Below are positions 12,601-25,063 of a DNA stretch of 64,000 nucleotides, in pieces (within the stretch, counting starts at the first letter, position 1; each line of letters begins with the position of its first letter). The notes under the pieces were generated by a model. The model did no database searches, had not been told where the DNA came from, and saw only the letters and a program-made list of their open reading frames with translations. The stretch comes from Rhizophlyctis rosea (Eukaryota; Chytridiomycota; Chytridiomycetes; Rhizophlyctidales; Rhizophlyctidaceae), in assembly GCA_027596075.1 (NCBI GenBank), contig JADGJC010000036.1, positions 147,313 through 211,312 on the forward strand, given 5' to 3'. The position numbers and the translations under genes are program-made.

Positions 12601-13898
12601 AGTGAAGGGGGTGGGGAGGGGAGGGAGAGCGTGAACGAGGCTTGGAAGGGCGGGAGAGGTGGGAAGGACAGAAGAAGACCTGGTGAAGGGGGCCTGACAG
12701 GGCAGGGGATGAAATCTAGAGAAAGCAGTCGGGGCCGGTCTTTAGATCGATCGAGAAAAACTGGCACTAAAGGACATAGGTCGCGGTCACAACAACGAGA
12801 CGTGACACCGGACGCAAAGTTGCGTTCGAGACCGGCACCAGTACTTTCCCATCGTGGTAAACAAAGTGGATCGGATGCCGAAATGTTCCTCGATGACCAC
12901 CTCCTGGCCAAAGGTGCCAACAAGAAGCCCGTCACGCAAAGTATGAAGATAGAGCCCAAGCTGAAAAAGGAAAATGACGACGAGAGCTGGGCCACCCGAC
13001 AATTTGAGCCACAGGCTCGAGTTCATCAAAGTCCGCCCGCAACACCAACATTGATTCCGAAGAGGCAAATCCGGGCACCGAATGGTGGGATTCCAGATGA
13101 AAAAGGGGGGAAAATGGAGGTGCTTAATGACAGGGATAGGGATGAAGTACAGCATGCGGGTGCGAAGAAAGAGAATAAGGCAAATAAGAATGATGAACGG
13201 GAACGTAGGGAGAAGGAGAAGAAGGAAAAGGAGAAGCGGGAGAAGGAACAGAGAGAGAAGGAGAGGCGGGATAAAGAGCAGAAGGATAGAGAATTGAAGG
13301 AGCAGAAGGAGCGAGAGCACAAGGAACGGGAGCAGAAGGCAAGAGAGCTGAAGGAGAGGGAGCAGAAGGAACGGGAGATGAAGGAGAAAGAGCGTACGGA
13401 AAGGGAGAGGAAAGCGAAGGAGAAGGACAAAAAGAAAGAGATGAAGAAAACTCCTGCTGCTAACGTTCTCAAAGACCCGAGGCAGCCCACCACGTAAGTT
13501 TCATCATCCACAAGACGCGTAATGCAATCCAGATATTCAACCAATCCTTTCATTCCTATTTCAGAACATCACATAACTCACCTCCACCCCAACCCAAAAC
13601 TCCAAAAGATCCAACATGGACACTCCAACCCGCCCGTCCCCACGGTCACATAACTCCTTCCCATCCAGCAACACCTGCTTCTGGCCGTCAAACACCAGCG
13701 CCGCAACAGCACCAACCGCCGCCTCCTCTTCCGCAAACAGCCAAAAAGGCTGACCAAGCCCCACCTCTGATGCAGACAATGTACGTTGTGGAGTCTCCCT
13801 TGTCGGCGTCGGAGTCGGAGTCGGTGGAGGGGGTTCGAGGGAAGCGGAAGAAGAGGGGCTTTTGGAAGCGGATTACGGGACGAGGAGGTGATGAGTGA
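9641..13898 (+). CDS. Kinesin-8 family motor (Kip3/KIF18/KIF19-like)
   Basis: Exons: 9641-9724, 9787-about 9842, 9926-10118, 10169-10497, 10551-10643, 10696-10783, 10858-10877, 10940-11083, 11144-11266, 11324-12007, 12134-12176, 12251-13493 and 13565-13898, giving roughly 1,140 residues. The motor is N-terminal with P-loop [11 protein letters not shown], switch I NEVSSRSH and switch [23 protein letters not shown] core and the neck [15 protein letters not shown] point to kinesin-8. A coiled coil follows, then a tail in which residues encoded by about 13185-13440 are almost purely Lys/Glu/Arg heptad-like sequence, probably a single alpha-helix, then a Pro/Gln-rich and basic C-terminus. Kinesin-8 motors walk to plus ends and shorten microtubules; KIF19 limits cilium length. 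The exon 2/3 donor is uncertain because several in-frame GTs exist. Confidence 0.9.
13185..13440 (+). repeat. Low-complexity charged-helix coding tract in the kinesin tail
   Basis: This stretch of the penultimate kinesin exon is built from GAG, AAG, GAA and CGG codons and encodes an uninterrupted Glu/Lys/Arg run with repeated units such as [13 protein letters not shown]. The purine-only coding strand makes it a likely site of length change. The pattern fits a single alpha-helix (ER/K helix) that acts as a stiff spacer or microtubule-binding tail; this is inference from composition. Confidence 0.6.
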
Positions 13899-14459
13899 TG
13901 TTGATGTTGATGTTGATATTATGTCCGCAGCGGTTGTGTCTCCCTTCTTCTGCTGTTGTTGTCTTCTCCCATTTTCGCTTTCTTTTACCTTTTTAGTATT
14001 GCTTCCATTAGTCTTTGTAGTATAATGCTTATTTTGATAGTAAAGATTATGCATTTCAAACGGCCAAAAGTGGTTGTATATTTCCACTGGGCGTTGTTGA
14101 TTTCTCATTTCTATGATGACTCCTTGTATTTGTCGGCTGGGTGCTCTTGAATTTTGATTTCTATGACGACCGAGTCTGTTTCAAGCCACCCCATGTCTGG
14201 CCCTCCAAACCACGGGCAGCGATGGACTCTTTCCCATCACCTGCCTCACCCAACTTATTGACCAAACCCTCCCATCGTCAAAAAGATCTATTTGGAAATA
14301 TAAATTATTCACATCTATGAAGAAGCTCCAGAAAACAAATACATGTGGGGTAGCATATGTTGCAACTGTGTTGCTATCCAAATGCGTCATCCAGCGTCCC
14401 CTTCTCGTCCCATCATTTTGGAAGATTGACAGCCTGTCCACCCAGCAGATATACTCCAT

Positions 14460-14850
14460 CTATTTTGCAAAACTGTCCTCAGTGGGGATTGCTACACCGG
14501 GATGTTTCGACTCCATATGTTGGACTAGAATTTTGTGGCTCGCCATTGGGCCCTAAGGTTGACATGAGTACTCCACGTTTCAAGGGCGTTGGAAAGTTAG
14601 CACTCAGGTGCAGTGGCATAGACACTCACCTTACAGCTCGGACAAACGATTTTCAACCCCGCCGCACGCGCCTTGAGCTGTGACTCCCCTCCTTTCTGTG
14701 CTGCAGCCTTCTTGGCTGCTTTTTCTCTGTCAGTGCAAAAGCAGCGAACGGTTAGCGAAGAAATCCTTGTCCCAGCAATAGTGCAAGGTAGGCACAGAAG
14801 CGTATGAAGTTCACATACTGTGCTTGCGCTTTTGCGGCACCGCGGACCAT
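14460..14850 (-). CDS. Small C2H2 zinc protein (ZNF706 / At2g23090 family)
   Basis: Three short exons splice to a protein of about 73 residues that begins MVRGAAKAQAQEKAAKKAAA and ends with GVAIPTEDSFAK before TAG at 14460-14462. The middle contains GSQLKARAAGLKIVC-like sequence (here GESQLKARAAGLKIVCPSCK), and the last exon supplies HKILVQHMESKHPG. Together they form a single C-x2-C...H-x4-H zinc finger preceded by a basic 4F5/SERF-like N-terminus. Proteins of this family are tiny, widespread in eukaryotes and poorly characterised. Donors (GTATGT, GTGAGT) and acceptors (GACAG, CTTAG) are canonical. The gene lies tail to tail with kinesin-8. Confidence 0.8.
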
Positions 14851-15495
14851 GGTGGTTGACGGGGAAGCTGGGATTGGTTGCTGGGAACGAGGTGTGGGAA
14901 GATGGAGAAAGCGAGGAAGGGAAATGAACCTCCCTCTCTCCCTTCATATCAACCCCACAATGAGGCTTCGCGATGGAGGACGCCTCTTGACGGCACAGTA
15001 ATTCCACCGCCTCCAGGGTCCTTTCGACCACGCCATCATAATCCGTCAACTCAGCTAATGACCATTATGATGAGGAGGTCAATGCTCATTGGTGAAGTTG
15101 GCTGACGGAGCATGGTGTATGAAGTTTTCTTTTTGATAAGACCGTGAACGCGTGCCCAAAATGGGCAGCTTGAATGGATACGGAAGGATCTCAAGGCATT
15201 TGCCCTTTCCTGTCGGCATTCGCGTCCACATCGCGCTTCAGCCCGCATTTCGGAAACATGCACATGGAGGCACTGCGCGTTTGACCCTACGGTTTGTAGG
15301 TGATATCTTGCCAGGGGTCTTTAGGGTCAATCCTGCTGTCGGAGCCCTGCGATCGTGATCGCTTACTCACGCGCAAGACCTGATCTATCAATGCAAAGCT
15401 TGCCATTTCCTCTAGCATTCAGGAAGGAGCCTGTCGAATTTGGACCACGTCAAAAGCAGAACTTTAATTTCCATCATCTGTAAACGCTTGATGGA
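14851..15495. other. Intergenic region, no supported gene
   Basis: This is the 5' region of the small zinc protein and of the receptor gene beginning at 15496. No domain-bearing frame is visible. Confidence 0.4.
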
Positions 15496-18400
15496 ATGCG
15501 GCATATTATAGTTTCCTGCGCACGGTTGTGCCTCTTATTGGCCCTGCTATATGCGCCTGTGAACGCACAGCTTGCGCCCCTATTTGTTGGTCAAGGCTCA
15601 ATATGGTCGGATGGTAGCTACGGCAGGGATTCGGGACCTATCAATGTGACCGACACAATTCCTCCACCAAGTGGATTCGAATTTGTCACAACGTATAACT
15701 ACACCCTGCAACGATATGGGGCTATCGGCTGGTACAATGTCCAGAGCTACTTTTCAGTCACACGATTCCGGAAATATGAGTTCTTCGTCTTCTTCGTTCA
15801 AGTGGGTGATTTGCAAGGTGGAGATTGGCGCAAAAGGTTGTAACACATTCTCACCGTTGGACAGAGTCCCATAATGAATCAATATGAAACGGCTCTTAGA
15901 GTGAGCAAGAATGGTGATCCTGCTCCCAGTTCGCACACGCAAGTATCGCAACTAGTGAATGATACCATGGTGGAAACGATCGGGTCTTGGACGAAGTTTT
16001 CCATTCCTATGGAAAGTTTGACCCGTATTGCAGTGTCCACCGAACTCAACATCATCGAAGTTATGAACTGGGGTGCAGTGAGTGCTCTGATTCACCGCCC
16101 ATGTATTGACATCACATATTCCGGCTAACGCACTGCACCAGGCCCATACCCTGACGTTTTGCGGTTTCTTTGGAAATGTATGTGGTTTGGAACATTCATC
16201 ATTGCTTCTCCAGATCTCATCCAGCTTCGCAGAGAGATGGCATCTCACATGCAATCCCACCACCCGTACCGCCAATCGTCACAATTGATGAACCATATAC
16301 CTTCCTGACATACAATTCAACGGATTTAAAACCAGATACCGGCACGTTACTGCAATGGCTCTGCCCAAGTTCTCTACCAGCTATTGAATGTGAGTTATCA
16401 TCAGTCCAGCATCCGAGGATTGCAGCGGCATTCATTGACGGTGAATGGTGTTTTAGATCCAGACCTCGCTGGTGTCTACATCCAAGCCTGGAGAGCGTGA
16501 GTTGAGATGCTGCGCTGCGAGCTTTTTGGCCCGAGTGATCCTTGACTCCGAATGCTCGCACAGGACAAACGTTTCAATACCGCTACCGATGAATATCAGC
16601 TCGGCTGGTTTTGACGGTGCTTCGTGGAATATCAACGCAATGTGGGAGGTAAGATATGCGGTTGCTTGCTACAGTCATAGATGTTTACGAACAGAGAACG
16701 AACGAACCCGTTTTGGCTGATGTATTGTAGACAGTGCTCAGAAAGATTGATGCGTACCTGTGGCCACATCCCGGATTCGTTTGCTGTAGGAATTGTTTTG
16801 GTTTGATGATGCATCTCAAAACAGACTCACTGACCAACGATGAGGCGTTGATCAGCACATCACAACGCGGACTGGATTGAAGTTGGAAACTCCACTCAGG
16901 CCGGTCCTGACAATGTCGTGGTCGTTTGGGTCCCTGAGACTTGGCATGATCAGTCCCACGCCATCGCTGCATTCGCGACCTACGTCATGAACACGCGAGT
17001 GAACAATACGGATACAGTCTCATTTATCGTTCGTATTCGGCAGGAGGATCGGAAATGGGGGCGAGGTTTGTTGATTTGTTGTATCGTGCAGGTAGAACAA
17101 TATTGCTAACGGGGAATGTTTGGTGAGAATGTAGAATGGAACTGGATAGAGCTTGCCGTGCCCAACTGCATTGAAGCCTCATTGGCAAATCCCAGCACAC
17201 GTTGGTTATGCCCGGACCTCATCCTTTTCAAGGACGAGCAATTAGGATGGCTAAAAACAGGAAAAGATTTGCTGGAATCCCTAAGTACGTTCCCCTGCTC
17301 ATCACCATGGAACTGGATCTAACTTGCTTTTCGACGGTAATAGATGATTTGGAGCAGACATACTTCCAGAACACCGGGTAAGCACGGCTGATCATTTCAA
17401 GGTGTTTACTTCGTGATTGTGTTGACGAATATGTTTTTGGAATGATTAGTTACCTGTCATCAATTGAGGTAAGCCATTGATGTTGCATCTATGCAACTTT
17501 CCCGCGATTGACATCTCTTCAATTGCTTACAGATTGAGCCAATCCTACAAAAATATACGGTGTTCAACTCAGAGAACTACGCTCTTCCATTCGCTACAAT
17601 GCTGGAACCATGGCTAGTTAACAGAACCACAATCGCTACCTTAGGTTTGCAAATGCCTCCTGACGGTATGTGCATAGAACAAAAGCTTAGAAAGAGTCGC
17701 GCTTCCCATGGCTAATTTGCCGGATCCTCTGCTTGCAGGCACGAATGCAAATATATGGGGAGCAGCGTGGTGGGACACATGGAACATCACAGTCTTAAAT
17801 CGTTATATTGATGCCATGTATGCCGCCGGTATGATGTTTTTGTCTCTTGTTGAACATTTACTGGCTCCTAATGATGTCAAATATAGGGTACAACAACATC
17901 TTACCTTTGCCAACCGACTCGGTCGGAGAAACGAAATTTGCCACATATTTTGGCTTCCCTTACGGCGCTTCTGTTTTGAATACCAAAGGACGGTAAGGGA
18001 AAGCAATTCGCGTTTGCAGGTGTTCAAGGATGAACATTCATGTGCAACGTTCCTGGCAGGTGCGGGTTGAATAGTCGCATGGAGAAAGCCCTCAATGATA
18101 CAATTATTCGATGGAGAAGCATGTCGAACTGGACTTTCACCAGTGACTCTGGCCTATATTCAAACTCTTTCGTGCCGTACACGCCGGGCGTGCTGCCCTG
18201 GCGGGAAACATATGCATCAGAAGTGCAGGGGGCACCAACCTTTGAAGAATGGCTATCACAACCACCGCGGGACCCTGCCGATGAACCTCTGTTTGCGTTT
18301 TGGGATCCAAGTTTGAAACCGCCTCCATATGGGAATTTTTTACCTGGTAATCATCCCATTCTTCTAGCACCTACCAGGACCTATCTACTAATGGAGAGTG

Positions 18401-20809
18401 TTTTATTTAAGGATTTGGTTTTGATAAAGCCTATGGAACAGATTTTGTTAGTTGTATTTCGCCTTCACCGTCTTGGGAGTGGAGATGAACTGACTTTTCG
18501 GCGAATACCTCATAGAATCGTATCTATCCGCCGACGGGAGCCGGATACCTGGGAGCTCGATTGTTCGGCATCGCACGAACATCGAGAAATATTACCCGAG
18601 CATATAACGTGCTCATTGCTGCTTTTGCGCGGAACCGGCGACACCATGTGAACTGCCCTACGGTATCCAATAATAATGGTGGCGGTGTGTCTGGGTATCT
18701 CGGCGCATCTGCCATTCCAGAATATGCTGTAAGCCTGCTTGATTCGTCTTCTGTGTCTCGCTAATTGGGCTGATACTCATTGATCATTTGGATATGTAGC
18801 TGACGTCAAAGAGCTTTTATACTGGATTGCTCGGTAGGTGAATTGATCTATATCTTGTTTGTGCTGTTGGACATGTCGACTTGTTTTCAGAGTGCTGATC
18901 ATATGTCTATTGTTCATTTACAGATCACACTATCGCCATCGGCACCCCAGCAGCGCAGGGCATGTCGTACGGAGAGATAGCAAAGTTCAATCCCATGCAG
19001 CGCGCGTTCAACGACATTCTCTATAAAGTAGGTTGCAACGGTCTTCTTCTGATCTCCTACTCAGGCATATGTTGACTTCACTTTCTTTGAAGAATATGTC
19101 GGTCGCCGAGGCTTTGGATCGAGTTTGTGTGGTAAGGTCATGGGAGAATCGGTTAAATGATGAAGCGCTGATGTCGTCTCTTCAGTTCATCAACAACAAC
19201 ACAAAGCCGCCATGTACAGCCGATGATGTGGAGCCCTATCTCGTAGAAGATCTGCAGTCGGAGACTATCACGCTCAAATTCAAATGGAAAGACGTTAGGG
19301 TGTGTGATATGGTAGTTGCTTATTCAAGCCCACTTTATCAAAGCACTCAATACTATCTGCAGGACTGCAACGAGAACCTGCCCAACTCCGCTCAAATCCC
19401 CTCACCTCTGATCAATGCCGTGGCACAATCGTACACCAGTAAAGATAGCACAACAGCAAAGGCAATCATCGGCCTAGTGACGATAGGCCTTGTTCTACTC
19501 ACGATCTTGATGCTGCTATTTGTCATCAAAAGAAATTCCCCACCAGTTCGGGCAGCATCATGGATGTTCAGCGTTGCCATTATCTTTGGTGGGCATCTGG
19601 CGTTGGTCAGCGTGGTTTTGCAGGTGTCGATGGACAATAAAGTGGGGTGGGTAGAATGTCTGGGTCCAAGTATGTGTTCAGTCCCCAAAATTGTGAGTGA
19701 TCGGTCGATGGATGCCTAGCTAACTGGACCGGTCGTGTTTCGCAGGTTGGTTTTTCTTCCCAGGCTTCGGACTGGTGATGGGCTCCTTACTGGTAAAAAC
19801 ATACCGGGTTGATAAGATATTCCGAAACCAAACCATCGGATTTGCATTGCCTGATCTCAACCTCCTCGGATATATTGTCCTGGTTGAGGTTGTTGAAGTG
19901 GCTTTACTATTGGTGAGTGCTGATGCCCTCACTTTTCAAAAAGTCGGGCGTTCATTGACTGAAAGGTGTCGTTACGGTTTCAGGTCTTCCAATTCGAAAA
20001 TCAGCAGTCATCTTATACACAATGGACACAGATTCCGAATACAGACTATTCCGTCATCCAAAACGCTTGCCCGAAAACGAGGGGAGTGGGGCAAGTCTTA
20101 CTCTATATTGTACGGATTGAGCCTCTCGGTTTTCGTGGATTCGCTGTCATCTAGATTGACGAAACTCACTGTTTCATATGTTGCTAGTGGAACGGATTAA
20201 TTTTGCTGCTCGCAGCCGTCTTCGCTGTCCGCACCCGAAGAGTGGCGTCAGGTGCGTTGGCCACGGCATCCATTATCGCGACCCAGAACAAACAGAGTAA
20301 TCTGCTGCATCTCGCACTTATTACAGCATACAATGAAAATATGTTCACGGTATCAGCTATCGCACTCATAACCGTCCTGGCCGTGATCATTTACCCTACT
20401 TCACTCGTGATGAACTCGCCGAAAGCTTTGTAAGTTGTGTCCATTTCTTTGACAAGATGCTGGAGAATTTTGCAGGGTGAAGGGCTCAAACTAGTCTCAT
20501 AGGTTCTTGTTGACATCACTTGGAATATCCAGCGGAACTTTCGGCGCGATCCTGATATATGCGGTTCCTAAAGTCTTCCTGGCTTACAACCCTGCAGCGG
20601 TGTCGTCCGCCAATAAGTCAACCAGCAGTTCGTCAGCACCAAGTGCAGGCCGTGTACGAGGTTTCTCCTCGATTGAAGATGCCGTCACCGATATACCGTT
20701 GCCAAAGCCAGGGAGGCTTTCCAAGTCGAATATGAAGGGCTTTATGAAAGAGAGCGCACGAACTGTAGGGGATGACCAAGCGGGGAGAAGTGGTGAAGTG
20801 TTGAGTTGA
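15496..20809 (+). CDS. Class C GPCR-like receptor with a solute-binding-type ectodomain
   Basis: A many-exon gene opens with a clear signal peptide (MRHIIVSCARLCLLLALLYA, then PVNAQ) and several N-glycosylation sequons. The ectodomain, assembled from exons between about 15,500 and 19,400, contains segments such as LILFKDEQLGWLKTGKDL, NALPFAT-like and NIWGAAWWDTWNITVLNRYI that resemble an extracellular solute-binding protein rather than the usual GABA-B venus flytrap. From about 19,430 a seven-helix module follows: AIIGLVTIGLVLLTILMLLF, then WMFSVAIIFGGHLALVSVVL, a segment PGFGLVMGSLLVKTYRVDKIF typical of 7TM class C helix 3 and its loop, and a final helix ending AVPKVFLAYNPA, the class C P-K-x-F motif. 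A Ser-rich cytoplasmic tail ends at 20809. Exact exon borders in the ectodomain are not resolved. Coupling to heterotrimeric G proteins is expected from the family. Ligand unknown. Confidence 0.75.
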
Positions 20810-21926
20810 AGAAGAGAATGTTACCTTTACAAATTACTTGAGGACAAATGTGTATATGAAGATGATGTACGTATGCAGTGAAGAATGATCGGGGGAAGCC
20901 TGCCTTTGTCGATTGGGCTTACGGCACCCAACAAAAGCCATCTTTCAGTGGATGTGATCGTTTAGATATTTAAAATGTTAGATATTGATGTCGACCTGCA
21001 TCCGTGGGCCATATCCACCTTTTTGTCACAAAATCCCAAAACCAAAGCTGTCAAGCCCCACGAGCATATGGATCCTACCCACACGAACACAAAAAAAGGG
21101 ATATGTGCTTGCCCGAGCTGGGTCAAGACTCAAGTTGTCAAGTTCTCGAACTGTTTCATCATCAAAATGACAGAAACTCCATGCCAGTCCCCATTATTGG
21201 GCATGGATCCCAAGAGCTCGAATCCACAATCCCAAATATTCGTTCCGTATGGCTCGCTGGCTCCGCTCCAGGCTCCGACGACGGCATGCACAACTCTCCG
21301 ACTCTCCGGCAGTTTTTTTCTATAATTGGTTCTGAGCTGAGCCTGCACGCAACACAAGCTTGTCAATATGGATGCACAGTCAAGAGGAATGGAGAGTTGA
21401 AGCTGTTGACCCAGCCATCGGGAACGCAGCTTCTATATTTCGGAACATCTGGTGCACGTTCGAAATCTTTGGCGCCTCATCAACAGTGGCTCAGACTGCA
21501 GTTTGATTCATCTACCAATATGCAAAAGCATCTGAGCCCCTGAAGCCTCGGATCCATATGAAGACGTCAAGGGGATGAGCCCGTGCTTGCAAAGCAAGTG
21601 AAGGAATTGGAAACAGTCTTTGTCTGGTAATTGTCAAGTTGGGAGCTGTATCACCGCCTCAATGCGCGAAGGTGCACCCCACCAGAAGATGGCAAACCGG
21701 AGAAGAGGAAGTGCACTCAGAGACTTAGTCACTGCACACTTACTCCTAGATCCGGGGCGCTCTCAACGCATCCCCCTTGATTTACACAAAATTCACATAA
21801 AAAGAAGATGGAACAGGCGCCATACTCACCACCGCAGAGACTGAAAGAGATATCTTCTCTGAAGTCTATCCACATTCCAGCATTGCCCTTCGAAACTTCA
21901 CCTAGCTCCTTCGAACCCACACCAAA
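20810..21926. other. Intergenic region, no supported gene
   Basis: This is the 3' flank of the receptor gene and the promoter of the next gene. A 179-codon plus-strand frame (21004-21543) exists but its translation has no motif, and its composition is not distinguishable from chance. Confidence 0.45.
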
Positions 21927-23297
21927 ATGTCCGTCTCTACCGTCCCTGATGGGATGCAACCATGGATGCTCGATTATACTCCTGAACAGCTCTTGAAACT
22001 CAAGGAGTTCATGGACGATACGCCGATGCCGTGGACCGCAAGCTGGTATTCGATGAACTCTGTGATTTTCATCGTGGCATTGTATGGGGGTGCTAAGGTT
22101 GGTTCTGAGACTATGGAAACGTTCCGATCGTTGATATTGACGAATACTTCTGTGCCGTAGGTCATCCATGCCCTATTGACAAGATTTGGACCAACGCTGT
22201 TCGCAAAGCTGAAGGAAGCCCAGCAGAGAGTCGTTATTGTACATGTTCTTGAGGTATGGGCATTCAAGTTACTGGTATCGAGATGAGTAGATTGATTCAC
22301 ATTGATATGGGCAGATCATCGTTACGACGATTATGTTCATCTGTCAAGTGTATTGCGCCCCTGTGTATTGGGGCAACTTTGATAAACGGTACCTGCAGTT
22401 TGGAGGTATCCTGTCGAATATGGGTTGTTTACTATGTATGTGGTTTCGTTCGTCCTATCTTGCCGTACTCGAACATGGAGCAATCGTACTAATGCCATGC
22501 TGAGCAGATGCCTTTGAACTTATTTACCGATGCACGATGAGGACGTCGCTTCTTGTGCATCATTTGGCCGTGAGTGTTTCGACTCCCTTGCGAGATTTCT
22601 TATATGAAGTGCTTACTGATCAACTGCCCTACAGACAATGTTCCTTATCTCCTTCATCTTCGCCGTCATGTACAAAACTCAACACCCCGCATACTTCCAA
22701 TTGGGACTTTCCTTCGTTTACCAGGCCACAACGGAGCAGTCTACATTTATTGGGTTGCTGATGTGTATGTGTCATATCTATCCCGTGACGGATCCCGTCG
22801 CTGCACTACTGAGCTATCTCCCCACATCCACAGACCGCTTCCTAAAACCTGCCCGCACAACCGCCCTAACCCTCTACTTCGCCGCCATCCAAACTCTCGT
22901 CTGCAAATTTGCTTCCCTGTTCCATTCCATCTACGTATGGGCGAAGTACCTCGTCCACGTCGACGCAGTCCCGAAAGACTACCACACGGCCTTCTCGGTA
23001 GTGTTTACGTTGTGCTTCGTGTGTTTGCTCGGAACGCAGGTGTGGGGCGCGTGGGTGGTTTGGATTCTGGGCAAGAGGGTTGACGAGGAGGTTGGGAGGG
23101 GTGGTGTTGTGGGAAGTGAGAAGTGGAGGGTTGAGTTTAGGGAGGTTGGCGAGGAGAGGGTTCAAGAGATTGTTGTTGGGGAGGAGGAGAAGGGTGAGAA
23201 AAGTGAGAAAGTTCTTGATTGCGTTACGTTTGTTACTGTTGATCTGCGGAGTGACCGTCGGCCTGATACGCCGTCGACTCTTGTTGATGTCGAATAA
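21927..23297 (+). CDS. Multi-pass membrane protein, TLC-like
   Basis: Six exons (21927-22156, 22184-22253, 22315-22435, 22508-22569, 22635-22764, 22834-23297) splice in phase to 358 residues. There are about six or seven hydrophobic segments, for example SVIFIVALYGG, VVIVHVLEIIVTTIMFICQV and a late AFSVVFTLCFVCLLGTQVW. The central FELIYRCTMRTSLLVHHLA, with a His-His pair at a membrane boundary, is what TRAM-LAG1-CLN8 (TLC) domains show. TLC proteins include ceramide synthases and lipid-sensing ER or plasma-membrane proteins. The Lag1 motif itself is not evident, so ceramide synthase activity should not be assumed. The C-terminal 80 residues are charged and cytosolic-looking. An unrelated membrane protein with a chance HH is the alternative. 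Confidence 0.6.
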
Positions 23298-25063
23298 GTG
23301 GAGGGCAGATTGGTTTTGGTTGAGTCACTTCGTTGATTGTCTTCCGTGTTTGGCACGGTCCTTTCGAATCCACCCCGATTGGTCGGACAGCCGTCGCAAC
23401 CGATCTTGATACATCCGATGCACCGACCCGATGCAGCTATTCTTCTATATCGTTATACCCTGGCGTTCATTGGTGATTTTTATATTCTTGATATTCTTTG
23501 ATATTTTTGGACTATATGTATCTTATTTACGTGATTGGTTTACACATTTAGTTTGATTTCAATGACCTATGACAGATTCACGACACATATAGAGAGGGCG
23601 ACGACATTCTAAGTTATGCATTCGCATTATGTCAGACTTGTGATTCCTGCTGGTCTCTGATGCATGTTCCGGTGTTGAGCGAATCATTTTCAAAGTTTTT
23701 TTTCCGTTTTCTCTTATGGATAGTCAAATGGCAATTGAAGCAGGAGATGTTGTTTTGGGTGAAAGTGGGAGTGAAAAGTAAATCCCACTGCGCTATTATA
23801 GTACCAGCACGCCATTGAAGTCATCCTGGCTGTGCCGTGTGCCTCATTTTCTGAACCTCAGATTCATCAAAGGAGATGACTGAGATGCGCCATCATGAAC
23901 ATGTGGGTGTCCGAATGAAGTTGTCAGGGAGCAGAAAGAAAAAGAAAGAAACAACACATCCACCACTCACTGTATTCCACGATAGGCGTAGGTTGCGCAA
24001 GATAGAATACAACAAGCTCAGTAAGCTCGGTCTTCTGGAATTGACGGACTATATGGTCATGACTGCCGCGGTAAGCTTGAAAGGAAAAAAAAACAACATC
24101 CGAGACATATACCGCTCAGCGCAAATGACCAGTTGACTGACTATCGCACTTGCTATTTTTATAGCCATCCCACGCAAATAACACAATTGTCTGACGCCGC
24201 TACACCGACCTTATCCGTCTCTGGGCACTGCTGGATGGAGCGACGAATGCTCCGCCGGAATGAGGACGAGAGAGGGAAGGTCACGTTGGACGTTACCGGA
24301 GTTGCCGGGGAAGGTTGTTTTTGGTACGCAATTTAGCCCATGCTTGCATTATAGCGCTTACTGGCGCTTGCTGAGCGCGTACCGCGCGTGTGGTGACAGT
24401 GGTGAGGGTCATTCTGAGTTTCTTTTTTTGCTACTTCAACCAGGTCGCTTTGGCCCTAAGAAAATCGAAGCGCGACGTAAAGGCTTGGTGGTGTTTTGGA
24501 ATGAGGGGTCGAGTGGCAGGCTTCTGGGGTAGAAGTCAACCCGTTCCAATGCTTCATAAGGGCACAACAGACCAGTGCATATCTAATGATACTCACCAAG
24601 ATTGATATTTTCGGTTCCCCACGCCCCCTTCTGCTCAGTACTGGCAGTTTGAAAGTTGACAAAAAACATTCCGCGGGCTGGTTTTCGGCAGATGGACATT
24701 GCAGAATGGGAAGTTTGAACTGGCCGGCATGATACAAGCAATGGCGAAGTAGTAAATACCATTGTTGAGCTGCAATCCTGATAAGTTGGTTAAGCTATGA
24801 CTGTAGCCTTGAAGAATAGGATAATATCAATTGACGGGAGCGACGGTCCAGAGCTTTCAATTAGATATCTGGGACCTCACAATCCTGAACAGAGGATAAC
24901 AAGAAAATACCGCATACCGTCTCCTATACAGTCAAACAGATTGTTATATCATGTCACTTTGGATAACTTTGTTACCACATTCACGTTTTACATGGAATAC
25001 TTCAAAATGTGTATATACATGGAAGATGAACACGCTATTGTACACCCGCTTTCCCCTCCGATC
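23298..25063. other. Intergenic region, no supported gene
   Basis: About 1.8 kb between convergent genes. Short frames (23876-24136, 24260-24605) show no domain and no intron-linked extension. Nothing specific is seen. Confidence 0.45.

Noticed and set aside
12357..13553. Long antisense frames opposite the kinesin tail
   Set aside because: They arise from the purine-only sense strand and translate to Ser/Phe/Leu-rich low-complexity sequence.
21004..21543. 179-codon plus-strand frame between the receptor and the TLC-like gene
   Set aside because: No motif, no splice partners, ordinary composition; such a length can occur by chance in this window.
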